A stretch of DNA of 64,000 nt from Diogma glabrata (GCA_963693315.1 OY856186.1:281226346-281290345), one strand, 5' to 3'; counted from the first letter of the stretch, positions 36,310 to 47,647 are shown. The notes: generated by a model not told the origin, from the sequence alone. Translations and numbers: made by a program.

Positions 36310-37690
36310 AAGAGGCTCCCTAATTTTTATTCCAGATTCCACGACTTCTGAAATTATAAAAAATTATAAATATATAAAAGGACTCACTTTTGCCATTAAA
36401 ACAACAAAAAAAAGTTAAAAACCGTCGAGAAATTCTTGAGATACAATAAATTTAACATATATGGAACCCGTGGCTTTTTAAAACTATCCCTAGTTATAAA
36501 AGGAGAGCCAATTATTTTTCAAACCAAACCTAAAACACCGAATTTTCGGTCGAAAATTCCTGATTTTTAAGCTAAAAAGAAACCCAAACGTGAAAAACGT
36601 GTTTTTACCTTATTATATCATTCTTTGAAATTTTTGGACTAGTTCCTGGTCTATGCCTATAATGGAAAACAAATTAATCGAACGTAGAAAAAATGGACTA
36701 AATTAAAAAAAAGAATTCAAAAAGCATTGCTATACTTCTCGAAATTTCGATTTTAAACTTGCAACACTTAAAATAAAAGTGAAAACTAACCCCCAAAATT
36801 AAAAAAAATTTTAACATAATCTTTGGACAAAATTCTAACTAGTTATTTTTTTCTGTTTTAAATTTCAATTTTACGGTCCAAACAAAATCAAATTTTGTGA
36901 CGGCCATAGTGTAGGTCAAAAATTTTAACAAATTGATGGTTGTTTTCTCGTAAACCTTTTCCCAAAGTTTAAGGAAATAAAAATTTTTTATCTCATAATT
37001 GGCGTGAAATAAAATAAAACCCCATATTATAATTTTTTTTAAATCACTAAAATTAATTCTTCAAGGTCTTCGTTTGTTTTTTGTGTTTGTTTTCATTATC
37101 TTCACAAAAAAATTTCTTTCGTACATAATTTTAGATAGAGTTTATCAAATTTATTTTTACAAAAGACATATTATCTCATTAAAAATTAAATAAAACCACT
37201 GTCATTTTGATGATCCAGATATCTGCAATAAAATGCTCTTTAGCTATCTGCAATCAACTCTGTGAAGTACAACGGAGTTTAGCGGCACTCTTATGGTTGC
37301 ATTTTTTGATCTACGCCAAAAATATTTTCTATGTGTGTTGTGGCAAACAATCTTTTAGACAAGTTTGACAATTGGCCATATCCGAGTACAGGCTAAGAGG
37401 CTAGAGCGCAAAAACTGTATAAATAAAACCATTATAACGCCGTTCGGAGCCAAATATTGAAATAAAATTTATAAATTATAAATATTTAAACATCTTTCTA
37501 TTATTTTTTAGAAAACCTAGCATGGGCCTTAAGGGGCTCTTTAGCTATCTGCAATCAATGATGTGATTGTACATTTTTTGGACCACACTAAAAAATATTT
37601 TTCTACACCAATGAAAAAATTGTAAATTATTGCAAATAAACACAAAAAAATAATTTTTTTCCTAAATTAAAAGGAACTAAAATTAAAACG
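36310..37690. other. non-coding stretch with two short repeat pairs
   Basis: 36640-36800 is the inverse copy of 32945-33180. About 37235-37330 and 37535-37610 share 'CTCTTTAGCTATCTGCAATC' followed by a 'TGATCTACGCCAAAAATATTTTC'-like or 'GGACCACACTAAAAAATATTT'-like block, so they are diverged direct copies. No gene seen. Confidence 0.5.
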
Positions 37691-37889
37691 ATATTTCTTA
37701 TAATAGACGAGGAAATAAAGCACTAAACCTAAGCAAATTGGCAGAGTAAGATGGATCGAGATGCGGTTTTTTGCATTCGATTCAGGAAGCCATCAGGAAA
37801 GTTTGTGAATATAGCCACTTTTCGGCAAAAAACTTCTGGAGCACCTAAGGGCTAGGGCGGGTTATATACACCTCATCTCCTTGAGCTTT

Positions 37890-38445
37890 CCATAAATACA
37901 GCTCGAAATTGATACAGCTCGAAGCTCGTTACTGGGAAGTTTTTGGGGTCACTGAACACGAATATGATGTTGGCGATGACCTTCGGAGTACCTAGGGCCC
38001 CGGACGGGTATGTTTAACTCATCTTCGTGAGCTTACCACAAATTCAGCTCGAAATTGATCGAAACTCGTTACTCGGGCGTTTTTGGGGTCGCTGAACACG
38101 AATATGATGTTGGCGATGACCCTCAAAGTACCTAGGGCCCAGGACGGATATATTTAACTCATCTTCTGGAGCTTTTTATAAACTCAGCTCGAAATTGATC
38201 GAAGCTCGTTACTCGGGGGTTTTTGGGGTCGCTGAACACGAATATGATGTCGGCGATGACCCTCGGAGTACCTAGGGCCCAGGGTGGGTATGTCTCACTC
38301 ATCTCCTGAAACTTTCCATAAATTCAGCTCGAAATTGATCGAAGCTCGTTACTCGGGGGTTTTGTCACAAACAAATATTCAGTTTCAACACAAATATTAT
38401 GTCGATGATGACCCGCGGAGTACCTAGGGCTCGAACTTCAGTGAC
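37890..38445 (+). repeat. 140-bp tandem array, left arm
   Basis: 'GAACACGAATATGATG' recurs at about 37954, 38094 and 38234 (period 140), with a diverged fourth unit near 38380. Each unit also has 'CAGCTCGAAATTGAT', 'GCTCGTTACT' and 'GAGTACCTAGGGC'. The last unit is altered by an insertion/deletion around 38355-38395. Confidence 0.88.
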
Positions 38446-38501
38446 CTTAAAAATCCTGGAGGTAAAGAGTTTCCATCTGTTTGTTACAATCTTATTAGAG
38501 C

Positions 38502-39056
38502 AAGAGCCCGCGACGGCCAGACCTTCGTTATTTTATAAAAGCTGAAAGTTTTTCTGCGCATACCTTTACTCAGGTAGGAACAATTAGTGACATATGAAGT
38601 TTGGATCATGGTGGCTTTGGCAGGGAGCAGGTAACAAAAGAGCCTCCCAAATTTTGTGAAAGAACAAAAGGTAATTTTTTTTATATATTCTTCGGTATAG
38701 TATTAGAAGTCACGTCACCTATTGCCAGACACTTACTATCAAGGTAACCCCCTGCCAGACACCCTTTAACTTTAACAAATTGATTAAGTTTAAGGGTGTC
38801 TGGCAGGGAGTTGCCACGAAAGTAAGTGTCTGGCAATGGGTGACGTGACTTCTAATACTATCCCGAAGAATATATAAAAAAATTACCTTTTATACTCTCA
38901 CGAAACTTTGGAGGCCCCTTTGTTACCTGCTCCCTGCCAAAGCCACCATGCTCCAAACTTCATATGTCGCTAATCGTTCCTACCTGAGTAGGGGGTATGC
39001 GCAGAGAAACTTTCAGCCTTTCTAAAATAACGAAGGTCTGGCCGTCGCGGGCTCTT
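38502..39056. repeat. 555-bp long hairpin
   Basis: The segment folds on itself. Outer ends read AAGAGCCCGCGACGGCCAG inward on both sides. The arms (about 38502-38765 and 38790-39056) stay alike throughout, including 'GCCAGACACTTACT' / 'AGTAAGTGTCTGGC'. The loop is only about 25 bases. Divergence between arms is visible but modest. It may be a separate foldback insertion inside the element at 37700-40546. If transcribed it would give a long double-stranded RNA. Confidence 0.88.
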
Positions 39057-39142
39057 AGTCTATTTTTATTTATATCTTATATATTCGACGAATATAATAA
39101 AGGAAAAAAATCCGGAAAGTCTTTATAATACAAATGTTTTAT

Positions 39143-39900
39143 TTATTTCGATTTACTCAATGTATTCATTTTCTTCGACTGATTTTGTTCATCCAGAAAA
39201 TCTTCGTCCAGATTTTCTGAAGATTGTGATTCTGTAAATTTTTCCATGTTCGTGCAGTTTGACCCTGCACAATTATTACATGCAATATTGCAAGCTAATC
39301 CGTGCTTTCGGCATCCACAAGAATCACCACAGTCTGGTTTGCATGTACAAAATATTAAGCTCAGAATATGGGGTGGGCTTGGAACCAAGGAATTGTCATT
39401 CAGCTCCCATCCCCTGTCGGTTGGATCTAGGAAATTTTCTCTATACAACCAATTCTGAACCTGCAAATACACCCGCTTCAAATGTTGCGTAAAAACATCT
39501 ACTGTTGGCAAAATTTTTCCGATGTTAACTTTTTTGTTTTTTGCAACAGCCGTTAAGTACATCCTGTATCTATATGTCTCTGCCAACTGAATATTGCTCG
39601 GTTTGTAATCTTCAAGCATATTTGGCTTTCAGAAGCTAATAGGCGCATTATGCATAGCTAGAATTAGTTGAGAACCATGTTCAACCAACTCTTCAGGAGA
39701 CAAACCAATTTTATTGCATTTCTTTGCATGCAAAACAAGATCTGAGTATTTCGGGAATGTTTTAATAAATTTGGCTTTTCCTTGACCGAAAGTTGCCGAT
39801 AACGTATCACATCCTGTGATGGCATGGAGTAATAAGATATTTTCCAAGACGTACGGTGTGTCATCTAAACTCTTATGACGTAAAAATTTTTGTATAACTC
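39143..39900 (-). pseudogene. C-terminal part of a 'GCDT'/Cys-rich ORF, one in-frame stop
   Basis: The minus frame reads from about 39900 through 'LENILLLHAITGCDTLSATF' and 'GQGKAKFI' to a TGA at 39631-39629. It continues in the same frame with 'MLEDYKPSN' and 'VYLQVQNWLYREN', then a Cys-rich stretch (about 39345-39255, 'CKPDCGDSCGCRKHGLACN' and 'CAGSNCTN') and an acidic tail. The layout matches the C-terminal half of an uncharacterised protein family multi-copy in arthropods. The 'HAxxGCDT' motif suggests a PIN-like nuclease fold and the Cys block recalls CXC-type domains; both are inferences. The upstream two-thirds is missing and poly(T) precedes it. Its position between inverted arms suggests it is element cargo. 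Confidence 0.65.
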
Positions 39901-39989
39901 TTTTCAGTAATAAAAAAAAATAAATAAAAAAATAAAATAATCCAGTTTTAATTATGGAAATTTTCAGGATATGAGTTAAATATACCCGC

Positions 39990-40440
39990 TCTGGGCGACA
40001 GGTACTCCGAGGGTCATCACCGACATCATATTCGTGTTCAGCGACCCCAAAAACGCCCTATTAACGAGCTTCGATCAATTTCGAGCTGTATTTATGAAAA
40101 GTTCCAGGAGATGAGGTATATATAACCCGCCTTGGCCCCTAGGTACTCCGAGGGTCATTGCAGACATCATATTCGTGTTCAGCGGCTCCAACCCCCCCCC
40201 CCCCCCCCAGTAACGAGCTTCGATCAATTTCGAGCTGAGTTAATGTAAAGTTCCAAGAGATGAGTTAGACATACCCGCCCTGGGCCTTAGGTACTCCGAG
40301 GGTCACCGCTGACATCATATTCGTGTTCAGTGACACCAAAAACTCCCGAGTAACGAGCTTCGATCAATTTCGAGCTGAATTTATGGAAAGTTCAAGATGA
40401 GGTGTATATAACCCGCCCTGGCCCCTAAGTACTTCTTTCC
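39990..40440 (-). repeat. 140-bp tandem array, right arm
   Basis: The inverse of the left-arm unit occurs three times ('TATTCGTGTTCAG' near 40029, 40169 and 40318; spacing about 140 and 149). A 17-base C run at 40192-40208 replaces the usual 'CCCAAAAACGCCC'-like block and accounts for the longer second spacing. Confidence 0.88.
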
Positions 40441-40659
40441 TGACGGCTTCCTGAATTGAATGCAAAAAACCGCATCTTGATCCATCTTACTCTGCCAATT
40501 TGCTTAGGTTTGGCCTATTTTTGTGCTTTATTTCCTCGCCTATAATCAGCTGATTTTAAGACAATTAAAAAAACGTTCCACAATTGCATAATTGTAGATT
40601 TGCTAATAAATAATTGTATTTGCAGAGTCCGTTTGATAATTCTATTTGTAATTATTTTT

Positions 40660-40775
40660 TTTAATTTAAACTAATCTGATACATCTAGTTGTACACAAAA
40701 CTGTCTGATCCCGAAATCTACCTATTTCTAGCGGATATCCTGCCGCTTGGCCTTTTTTAGATTCTTTTGTTTATT
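40660..40775 (+). repeat. dispersed repeat (inverse copy at 62215-62325)
   Basis: 'AAACTAATCTGATACATCTA', 'TTGTACACAAAACTGTC' and 'CTGCCGCTTGG' appear in the same order in reverse complement at 62325-62215. Non-coding. Confidence 0.65.
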
Positions 40776-40779
40776 ATTA

Positions 40780-41700
40780 TGATCATTAAATAAATTTCGT
40801 TTTACTTCGTTTTTTATTATTTATAAAGTATGCAAATGACATGTGTCCGGATATATGTGCAATGACGTTTAACGACATGTGCATGGTATGGTGCACATCA
40901 TGTGCATTACAAGTACTATGCACATTCACCCATTTTTTTCAATATTATTTTACAGGTTAGGAGTGTCCTAAACTACCAAATTTAAGGCAAAGCTTTCCGC
41001 TAACAATGATGCGTTTCTTGGTACTAGATATTGACATACAGACAATCGTTTTACCGCTTTCGCTCAGTCTATTTTTGCTTTCTCGTTTTCGATTATCTGG
41101 TTTTATATTTTGTTGGCCTTTAGATATTGGAATCGATTTACAAGATTTTTCTCAAACATCCAAGAATTTCATAATATACGTTTGACTCTAAGAGTCAGTT
41201 TGGTCACCATCGAAAATAAATATTTGTGCTGGGAATGCGATAATGTGAAGACAGCGAATTCATTAATAGTGAAATTTTTGAGCAGAAACAATTACATCGA
41301 TCGTCAAAATAAAAACAATGACAATCGAAAAGAAAACCAGAAGTGTCCAGAAGACGGTTCGTGACCAAACGCCCAAGAAAAAGTGTGCACTCCCGTTAGA
41401 TATAACAACGGATTAGGAGTATATAATAGCGTACAAGAGTTCCGCTATAGCTTGGGTACCTTGCGTAATACCCGGGTATCCGTGTCAAAGTACAAACACA
41501 ATGTGACTCCTGCGAGAAGCAAATACAAAAACGCCTGAAGTAGGCAATGACACAAAATGCTAATTTTGTTCTGAAAAGAACATGAAATGTTCATGATTCT
41601 TTTAACCGTCGCATGTTAAAAGAATCCTTGACTCAGAAGTAACATATTGGAGTCAAATTTCTTCCTCAAGAAGTACCATTTGTAGCGGTAAAATTATGAT
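40780..41700. other. non-coding stretch
   Basis: No recognisable gene. 'GACATGTG' and 'ATGTGCA' words recur at about 40845-40925. An 84-codon frame at 41110-41364 has no motif I recognise. Confidence 0.4.
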
Positions 41701-41714
41701 GCTGTTTTAAATTT

Positions 41715-41908
41715 GCTCAATGGATTTTTTGTGAGCACTTACACTCAAGTAACTAACAAAATCGTTGAAATTCTTCGATTCGAAAGTATATTTTGATTTA
41801 TACGTGTTTTAGAACGGTATTTGAATTTACCTCAATCAGTGGCATGATTTGAATCCGATTTTCGGCAGACACGCTGTTCAACTACGCCACCGAGGCAATG
41901 GTTACCAA
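41715..41908 (-). mobile_element. tRNA-like SINE, minus copy
   Basis: Read on the minus strand, the head has 'GGTGGCGTAGTTGAACAG', an A-box-like start, and then 'CGGATTCAAATC', a B-box-like stretch about 30 bases on. The body ends in 'AGTTACTTGAGTGTAAGTGC' and 'TCACAAAAAATCC'. A plus-strand relative starts about 220 bases to the right, head to head. A related tail is at about 48490-48560. The tRNA parent is not identifiable. Confidence 0.55.
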
Positions 41909-42130
41909 GTTGAAATTTCATCATTATTTGCTCACTAAAGTCAAGTTTTTTCAATTTAAGATTTTACTCAATTTTCAATTCCATAGTGTATTTTTTAAGC
42001 TGATTTTAACCTTACGAACACTTTCTTACTGTTTTTTATACTGCATTTGTTGGCATTGAATGAATAACTGTGTGACGCACGAGTTTAGAAGTATGGAAAC
42101 AATGATGAAATTGCAACTTCGATATATCAT

Positions 42131-42330
42131 CGCCTCACCACAGAGGCAATAGTTAGATAGCATGCCACCCAAAAACAAATTCGAATCATAAAACTGATGA
42201 AGAGCTGAAACAAGTTCAAATCCCCCTCCAAAACGCGTAAAAGGAAAATATATACTTTCAAATTGAGAAATTCAAATGATTTCGTTAGTTACTTGAGTTT
42301 ATGTGCTCACAAAAAATCCCTAATAATCCA
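42131..42330 (+). mobile_element. tRNA-like SINE, plus copy
   Basis: The head reads 'GAGGCAATAGTTAGATAGC' (A-box-like) and 'AAATTCGAATCA' (B-box-like). The body contains 'AAGTTCAAATCCCCCTCC' and ends 'GTTACTTGAGTTTATGTGC', 'TCACAAAAAATCCC'. It is homologous over its length to the minus copy at 41715-41908 and so forms an inverted pair with it. Confidence 0.55.
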
Positions 42331-42334
42331 AAAC

Positions 42335-43880
42335 ATATTCAAAGGTTCAAGACCAGTGAACCAAAATTTTAAGCCAGTCGAGTAATAAAATCAAATAAAA
42401 TCTGAAATTGCTAAAGGGAGATTGAGATTTTTTCCACTAGCTGCGGCGGTTTTTCAATAACAAATATAAAAACTTTAGACCATTCGAAGTGTGCTTATTT
42501 TTTTATGCATCTAAACCAAACAAATTATAACGGTTTACAATCATACATCAAGACATTTAATACCCTTAATCTCCCACATATCATCTACTCAAAACAGCAG
42601 AACATAAATCGTTACGATATTTTATATTTTATGTAGGAAATTTAAAAGTATTTTACAATGAAAAATCAAACTTTCGTTAATCTTCACTCTGGGATTTGTA
42701 ATTTGTATGCTTGTCACAATAAAAATATTAATCTTTTATTGGAATATAAAAATTCAAATCAGATTTCACCTCAATTTTCATTCGGGACACATTCATCCGT
42801 TCATTAATTCCTGTTCACTCATTTTTATATTGTTTTAGTTTTCATCATGTCAACAATATCATAAAAAGTTTATATAAAATAATCATTAAACTTTAGGGGT
42901 TGGTTAAATGTGGGTTGTTTTGATAACGTTCATCAAAAAAAAAGCACAAAGCTGATGAATGTTTTACATTTTTTATTGCAATTTCAAAAAAAAATTGTTG
43001 ATGAGTTGTTCGTTTTTATGTTTATTGGGTTGGAAATGATTTTATTGAGCTTATTGTATTTTTTTTGGCATGTATCTTCTGCAATTGCGTTCAAATTAAC
43101 ACCACACCACTGAATACGAAATTGCATTTTCCCGAAAAATCTAGAGCAAAAAAAAGATCAAACATGAAATCTCATTAACTTTTATAACCTCGGTTAAGTT
43201 TTTATGTTATCTACATCTTCATCAAAATCATCAACATAACTACTGTCATGATAGAAAAAAAAATATTAAGCTACAGAAACTCACCAATTTAATTGCTTTG
43301 ACAAAATGTATTTTTTTTTTGAGATCTGATTAGATTTTCTTAAAACGGAGAAATTATGAATAAAAAGAAAATCAAGATGATCATTTAATGAATCAATGAA
43401 TAGTAATGAGATATTTTATTTTTTTTTACAGGGAAAAGATGGTAAATGAATGAATGTAGGATTAAAAGAAAAGATAATCTTTTTTGATTTATATTTATGA
43501 AATTGAAATAAGAATTTCATTTATTATGTTGAAAATAAAAAGGGAATTAATAAGTTTGTTGAAACGGAATTTTTATCAAAAATATTTCTTGTGTTACATT
43601 TTTACACTATATACGAAAATTGTATTTTACGTGAAAATGCCTCTCAGACTATAAACAATCTTATAACTGCTATAACACTAAGTATTAAGATTTTGTACTA
43701 CTGGCATAGCATTGTTACTATTTTAATGTGAAAAATGTTTGAATCGAAAAATTTTGTGAAAAACTTTAATGTGCGGCAGAGCTCTGAGTTTTGATATCTG
43801 TCTGCATTTTGTTTGATTTGTTTGATATACTGAGGTATTTGAAGATCTTAATACATTTTAGTTTGTTAGAAAAAGTGTAA
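42335..43880. other. AT-rich non-coding stretch
   Basis: No gene, terminus or structured repeat recognised. Frames are short and compositionally biased. Confidence 0.45.
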
Positions 43881-44172
43881 TATAATCCAGGGTTGTTAAT
43901 ATACACTTATTAAACGTTTTATACGTTACACGTATAATACGTAACGTATAAAACGTATATAACGTATAAAACGTATAATATGATTTTGTTTTTGAAATTC
44001 ATTCATAAAAAATTAAAAATACTTCTTACTTTAGATATTAATTATAATTTTAGTAAAATTATATATATTTTAGTAAAAATATAATTACGTAGTTTTAAAT
44101 TATTTATATATTTTATAATTTATAACAAAAACTATTTAAATTCTAGATGTTATTTGAATGTATATTTTTATA

Positions 44173-44180
44173 CTTTATAC
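44173..44180. repeat. 8-bp target duplication of the inner hAT, left
   Basis: CTTTATAC directly before CAGTGGTCGG. It is repeated at 48429-48436. Confidence 0.93.
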
Positions 44181-44328
44181 CAGTGGTCGGCAAACTCATT
44201 AGCCAAAGAGCCAAATATGAACATTACAACAATTTTTTTAAAAAATGGGAGCCAAATCTGCTTGTTTAGTAAACTTTTATTACACTAAAATCGAAATAAA
44301 ACTAAATTTCATACTTAACAAATATTTA

Positions 44329-46320
44329 TTAATGCGAACAATGTGCTTGCATCTCCTTGGAAAGTTTGAGTAAGTCAGGTTTGTATGTTGTTGTTTTTAA
44401 TTTTAGGCATGATTCCAAGTTTTCATCAATAAGACGACTTCTCAATTTACTCTTGATAATGTTCATGCTTGAAAAAGATTGTTCGCATATATATGTAGAA
44501 CCGAAAAGGGAAAGAACAGCAAACGCGAACTTTTTCAGCTGATCGTAAGAGTCAGGAATACTATTCCAAGCGTTGAAAATGATCATGTCTTCCTTCTCCA
44601 GGTCATTCAAAGCAGACCACTTGTGCTGTGAACTAAGATCACATTTTTTCTTCTCCAATATTTCCAATTCAACACAAAGACGTTCGAATTTAGAGCGCCA
44701 TATCTCCTTGTTTTTTAAATCCAGCAATTGTATTTCAAAGCTACCAATGTCAATTTCAAAAGGAGAAAATTTCAACTCGGTTATCGTAGCATTAAGAGGA
44801 TTTTTGACAAATGCTAATGTTGCTCTGCTGTTTTTAAATTCCTGAAACCTGCTGAGAAATGCTTCCCTCATATTTAAAATTATTGTTTTAAAATGGTGTT
44901 TATCAATAAAGGAATTATTTTCTTGGCGATGCTTCAGCAGGCTCGGAAAGTGAAACAATGTTTCCCTTTCAAAATCCTGAGCAAAAATGGATAATTTGTT
45001 TTCGAATGTTATTACTTCTTCTAACATCGAAAAAATTAAGTTTCCTTTCCCTTGTAGTTTACGATTAAGCTGATTTAGATGAGACGTAACGTCTACCATG
45101 AAATAAAAGTTTTGGATCCACTGATCGTCTGTTAGTTCTGGATAGTGAACGCCCTTCTCAAGGAGAAATGATTTAATTTCCGGGAAAAGGGCCGCGAAAC
45201 GTTTTAAAACGTTCCCTCTTGATAACCAACGTACCTTGTTATGAAGCAGAAGATCAGCGTACTCACTCTCCATTTCAAACATAAATTCTTTGAATTGGCG
45301 ATGATTAAGAGCTTTAGCTAAAATGGAGTTGATAATGGTAATCACTAATTCCATAACTTTACGAATTTCATCCGGAAATGTTTGCGCACAAAGCGCTTCT
45401 TGGTGAATGATACAATGGTAAAAGAGTATCTCGTGATTAATTTTTTCTTTCAAAATAGCAACAAACCCCTTTCTTACTCCGGTCATACTTTTGGCCCCAT
45501 CTGTTGAAATCGACACAATTTTATCGAGGGGAATATGATGTTTATCCATACACTCAATTACAGCATTTGCGATATCTTCTCCACGCGTCTGACCTTTGAG
45601 TGGCAATAATCCTAAAAGTTCTTCTTTAGGGCCTGAATGAGACATAAATCTTACAAAAAGTGAAACTTGCGCTGTATCATTTATGTCACAAGACTCGTCA
45701 ACTGCTATTGAAAAAGCAGAAACCAATTTCAAATCTTCGATATGCTGGGTGGTTATATTCGAACAAATTTTAATTGTTCTATCCTTAATGGTTTTGGCAG
45801 ACAAGGGTAACTCTTTAATTCTTTTCAGAATATCTGCTTTGTTCTTAAAATCCCGAAATAGCTCTTCGGATGCATTAATAAAACAGCTTTTTATGTATTC
45901 GCCGTCTGTGTACGGTTTCCCTCTCTTAGCAATCTCTTGGCTAACAACAAAACTTGCCATATTAATATTGCTGGAAGATTGCATCCAGTTATTAAACACA
46001 GAAGTTGACGACTCTTGACTCTTCAGAAGTTCCTCAACTGCTTTCTTCCTTGCATCACCGGTAGGATATTTAGTGCTAAATGACTCGTGCTTTCTTGTAA
46101 AGTGTCTCTCTAAATTAGACTTCTTGTTATGCGCAAATTTCTCCTTACAAATAAGACATGTCGGAAGTCCATTCAAGTTTTGAATAAACGCAAAATTCTC
46201 GGTCCACTCAATTTTAAATTCGCGGTTTTCATCTTCCGTTTTTCTTAGCTTTTTTTTGGTAGCCATGTTAATTGGGGTGCCTATAAAAATATTCCAAATA
46301 ATTTTTTTCTCTAAAGCCAT
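44329..46320 (-). CDS. hAT transposase with BED zinc finger, intact
   Basis: The enzyme cuts the element out by a hairpin-forming reaction at the donor flanks and joins it to a new site with an 8-bp duplication. The frame has 663 codons and no stop. The BED-type finger is C55-x2-C58 with H73-x4-H78. Catalytic Asp candidates are D208 in 'AVDESCDIND' and D274 in 'SISTDGAKSM'. C303 and H306 form the conserved C-x2-H. The C-terminal dimerisation region is near residues 601-640 ('LFGSTYICEQSFSSM'), where E613 is the likely third acidic residue by position. The layout resembles GTF2IRD2/ZBED5-like hAT transposases. The second Met, at residue 19 (46266), precedes a basic stretch and may be the real start. 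The ORF ends 148 bases from the left terminus. Integrity plus perfect ends suggests recent activity. Confidence 0.92.
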   Translation of the reverse strand: MALEKKIIWNIFIGTPINMATKKKLRKTEDENREFKIEWTENFAFIQNLNGLPTCLICKEKFAHNKKSNLERHFTRKHESFSTKYPTGDARKKAVEELLKSQESSTSVFNNWMQSSSNINMASFVVSQEIAKRGKPYTDGEYIKSCFINASEELFRDFKNKADILKRIKELPLSAKTIKDRTIKICSNITTQHIEDLKLVSAFSIAVDESCDINDTAQVSLFVRFMSHSGPKEELLGLLPLKGQTRGEDIANAVIECMDKHHIPLDKIVSISTDGAKSMTGVRKGFVAILKEKINHEILFYHCIIHQEALCAQTFPDEIRKVMELVITIINSILAKALNHRQFKEFMFEMESEYADLLLHNKVRWLSRGNVLKRFAALFPEIKSFLLEKGVHYPELTDDQWIQNFYFMVDVTSHLNQLNRKLQGKGNLIFSMLEEVITFENKLSIFAQDFERETLFHFPSLLKHRQENNSFIDKHHFKTIILNMREAFLSRFQEFKNSRATLAFVKNPLNATITELKFSPFEIDIGSFEIQLLDLKNKEIWRSKFERLCVELEILEKKKCDLSSQHKWSALNDLEKEDMIIFNAWNSIPDSYDQLKKFAFAVLSLFGSTYICEQSFSSMNIIKSKLRSRLIDENLESCLKLKTTTYKPDLLKLSKEMQAHCSH

Positions 46321-46412
46321 CAGTACAAAATTATTATCATTATTAAACTGATGAAAATAAAAATCAAAAAAAATCTTTTTAAAAATACAATTTTATTAAT
46401 ATGTTAACATTA

Positions 46413-47121
46413 ACCGTTTTTTTTTTTGAAAGTGGTATAAGTCCATTTTTTCATATATTGAGATATTTAAGGATTTGCGTTTGCATCAATATAAAAACAT
46501 AGGCAAATGTTACTAAAATTTTGTGATATTTTTCACACTTTAAACCTATTTAATTTTATTATGCAATAATAGTTATTTAAAATTAAAAAGAAAATAATTG
46601 ATTTTTTGACTCCAAATGGACTTATACCACTTTCAATAATAACATATTCTAAAAAATAAGAACAAGAGGTAGTATAAGTCCCATATAAATGGGTCATTCT
46701 TTTACCGACACATTTTTGATTTGGCTAAAATTTTTTTTATGCGTTTTATATCGAAAAACAAGAGGGGTGTTCGAGGATTTTTTTTTTTTGGAAAATAAAG
46801 CGGTTCTAAATTTCTTGTTGAGTTATTTTCAAAAATTCATAACTTCGGTTCTATTAAAGACAGAAACTTCTGTTTTGTTTTATTTTAAAGTTAAAAGATA
46901 CTAGTTTAAAAAAAATAAAATTAACAAAAGTTTTTCTATTGATATTTACAAATAAAATGTTGGAATCGATCTTTAGCCATTTATCCACCCACGCTCCACC
47001 CTAAATCGGGCTCTATTGAAGGTATGATTATATATATAAAAAGAGGCCATCATTATCTTTTTATACTACCACTAACTCAATTTTTTCCAAAAAAGGACTT
47101 ATACCACTTTCAAAAAAACGG
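46413..47121. mobile_element. 709-bp inverted-end element inside the inner hAT
   Basis: The left end is CCGTTTTTTTTTTTGAAAG followed by 'TGGTATAAGTCC'. The right end is 'GGACTTATACCACTTTC' followed by AAAAAAACGG. The left flank is TTAA (46409-46412) and the right flank is TTCA (47122-47125), compatible with a TTAA duplication altered by one base. A third internal copy of 'GGACTTATACCACTTTC' is at 46619-46635. It has no coding frame and is probably a piggyBac-like MITE. Confidence 0.65.
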
Positions 47122-47647
47122 TTCATATGTAACTGCACTAAAAAGAAAAAAATAATTTTTTCCATCATCAGAATAACAAAACTTTTAGAATGACCAAAAA
47201 TGGAAGAAAACTTCCAACATTTGGACAAATAGAAGCTATCGAAAAATCGATTACAAATTTCGAACCTGAACAACAAACATAAATAGCAGGTGTAATAAAA
47301 TCGTATAAAAATACCTGTAAGATGTGCAGCTAGATTGAAAAATACAACAACTTTTTAATAAGACAGGACAACGACAGACACGGTAGATAAGACAAAACTG
47401 TTCACACTGCAACTTAAAATTATTAAACACACAAAAATTTATTATTATCACAAATTAAATTACAGCACAAATCAAATTACAAGAAAATACCAAATTCCGT
47501 TATGATTATTCTTTGATTTATGAAAAAAAAAAAATGAAATCGACTGTCAAAATAATTTAAGATTCTTTATAGCTGTCTATTCTTTATAGCTACAGCTTTC
47601 AGTTGATTTGATTTTTGATCATGTGATATTATTTTTTATAGCAACTA

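Larger units (their letters stand above)
37700..40546. mobile_element. foldback-like element with 140-bp-repeat arms and a broken ORF
   Basis: The outer ends share 'CGAGGAAATAAAGCAC', 'ACCTAAGCAAATTGGCAGAG' and 'GCGGTTTTTTGCATTC' in inverse orientation (37708-37780 and 40540-40465). Inward, both arms become tandem arrays of a 140-base unit. Between the arms lie a 555-bp hairpin and a pseudogenised ORF on the minus strand. Long inverted repeats built of internal tandem repeats are the hallmark of Foldback (FB)-type elements. The ORF would be their cargo, as NOF is in Drosophila FB-NOF. The exact ends are uncertain, and no target duplication was identified at the ends tried. Confidence 0.7.

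Noticed and set aside
38502..39056. Single microRNA gene
   Set aside because: The stem is far longer than a pre-miRNA and has TE-like ends. It is reported as a foldback instead.
41845..41908. Functional tRNA gene
   Set aside because: Box-like motifs are present but no complete cloverleaf with acceptor stem is apparent. It fits better as a SINE head.
44573..46018. Plus-strand frames inside the transposase gene
   Set aside because: They are antisense shadows of the 663-codon minus-strand transposase.
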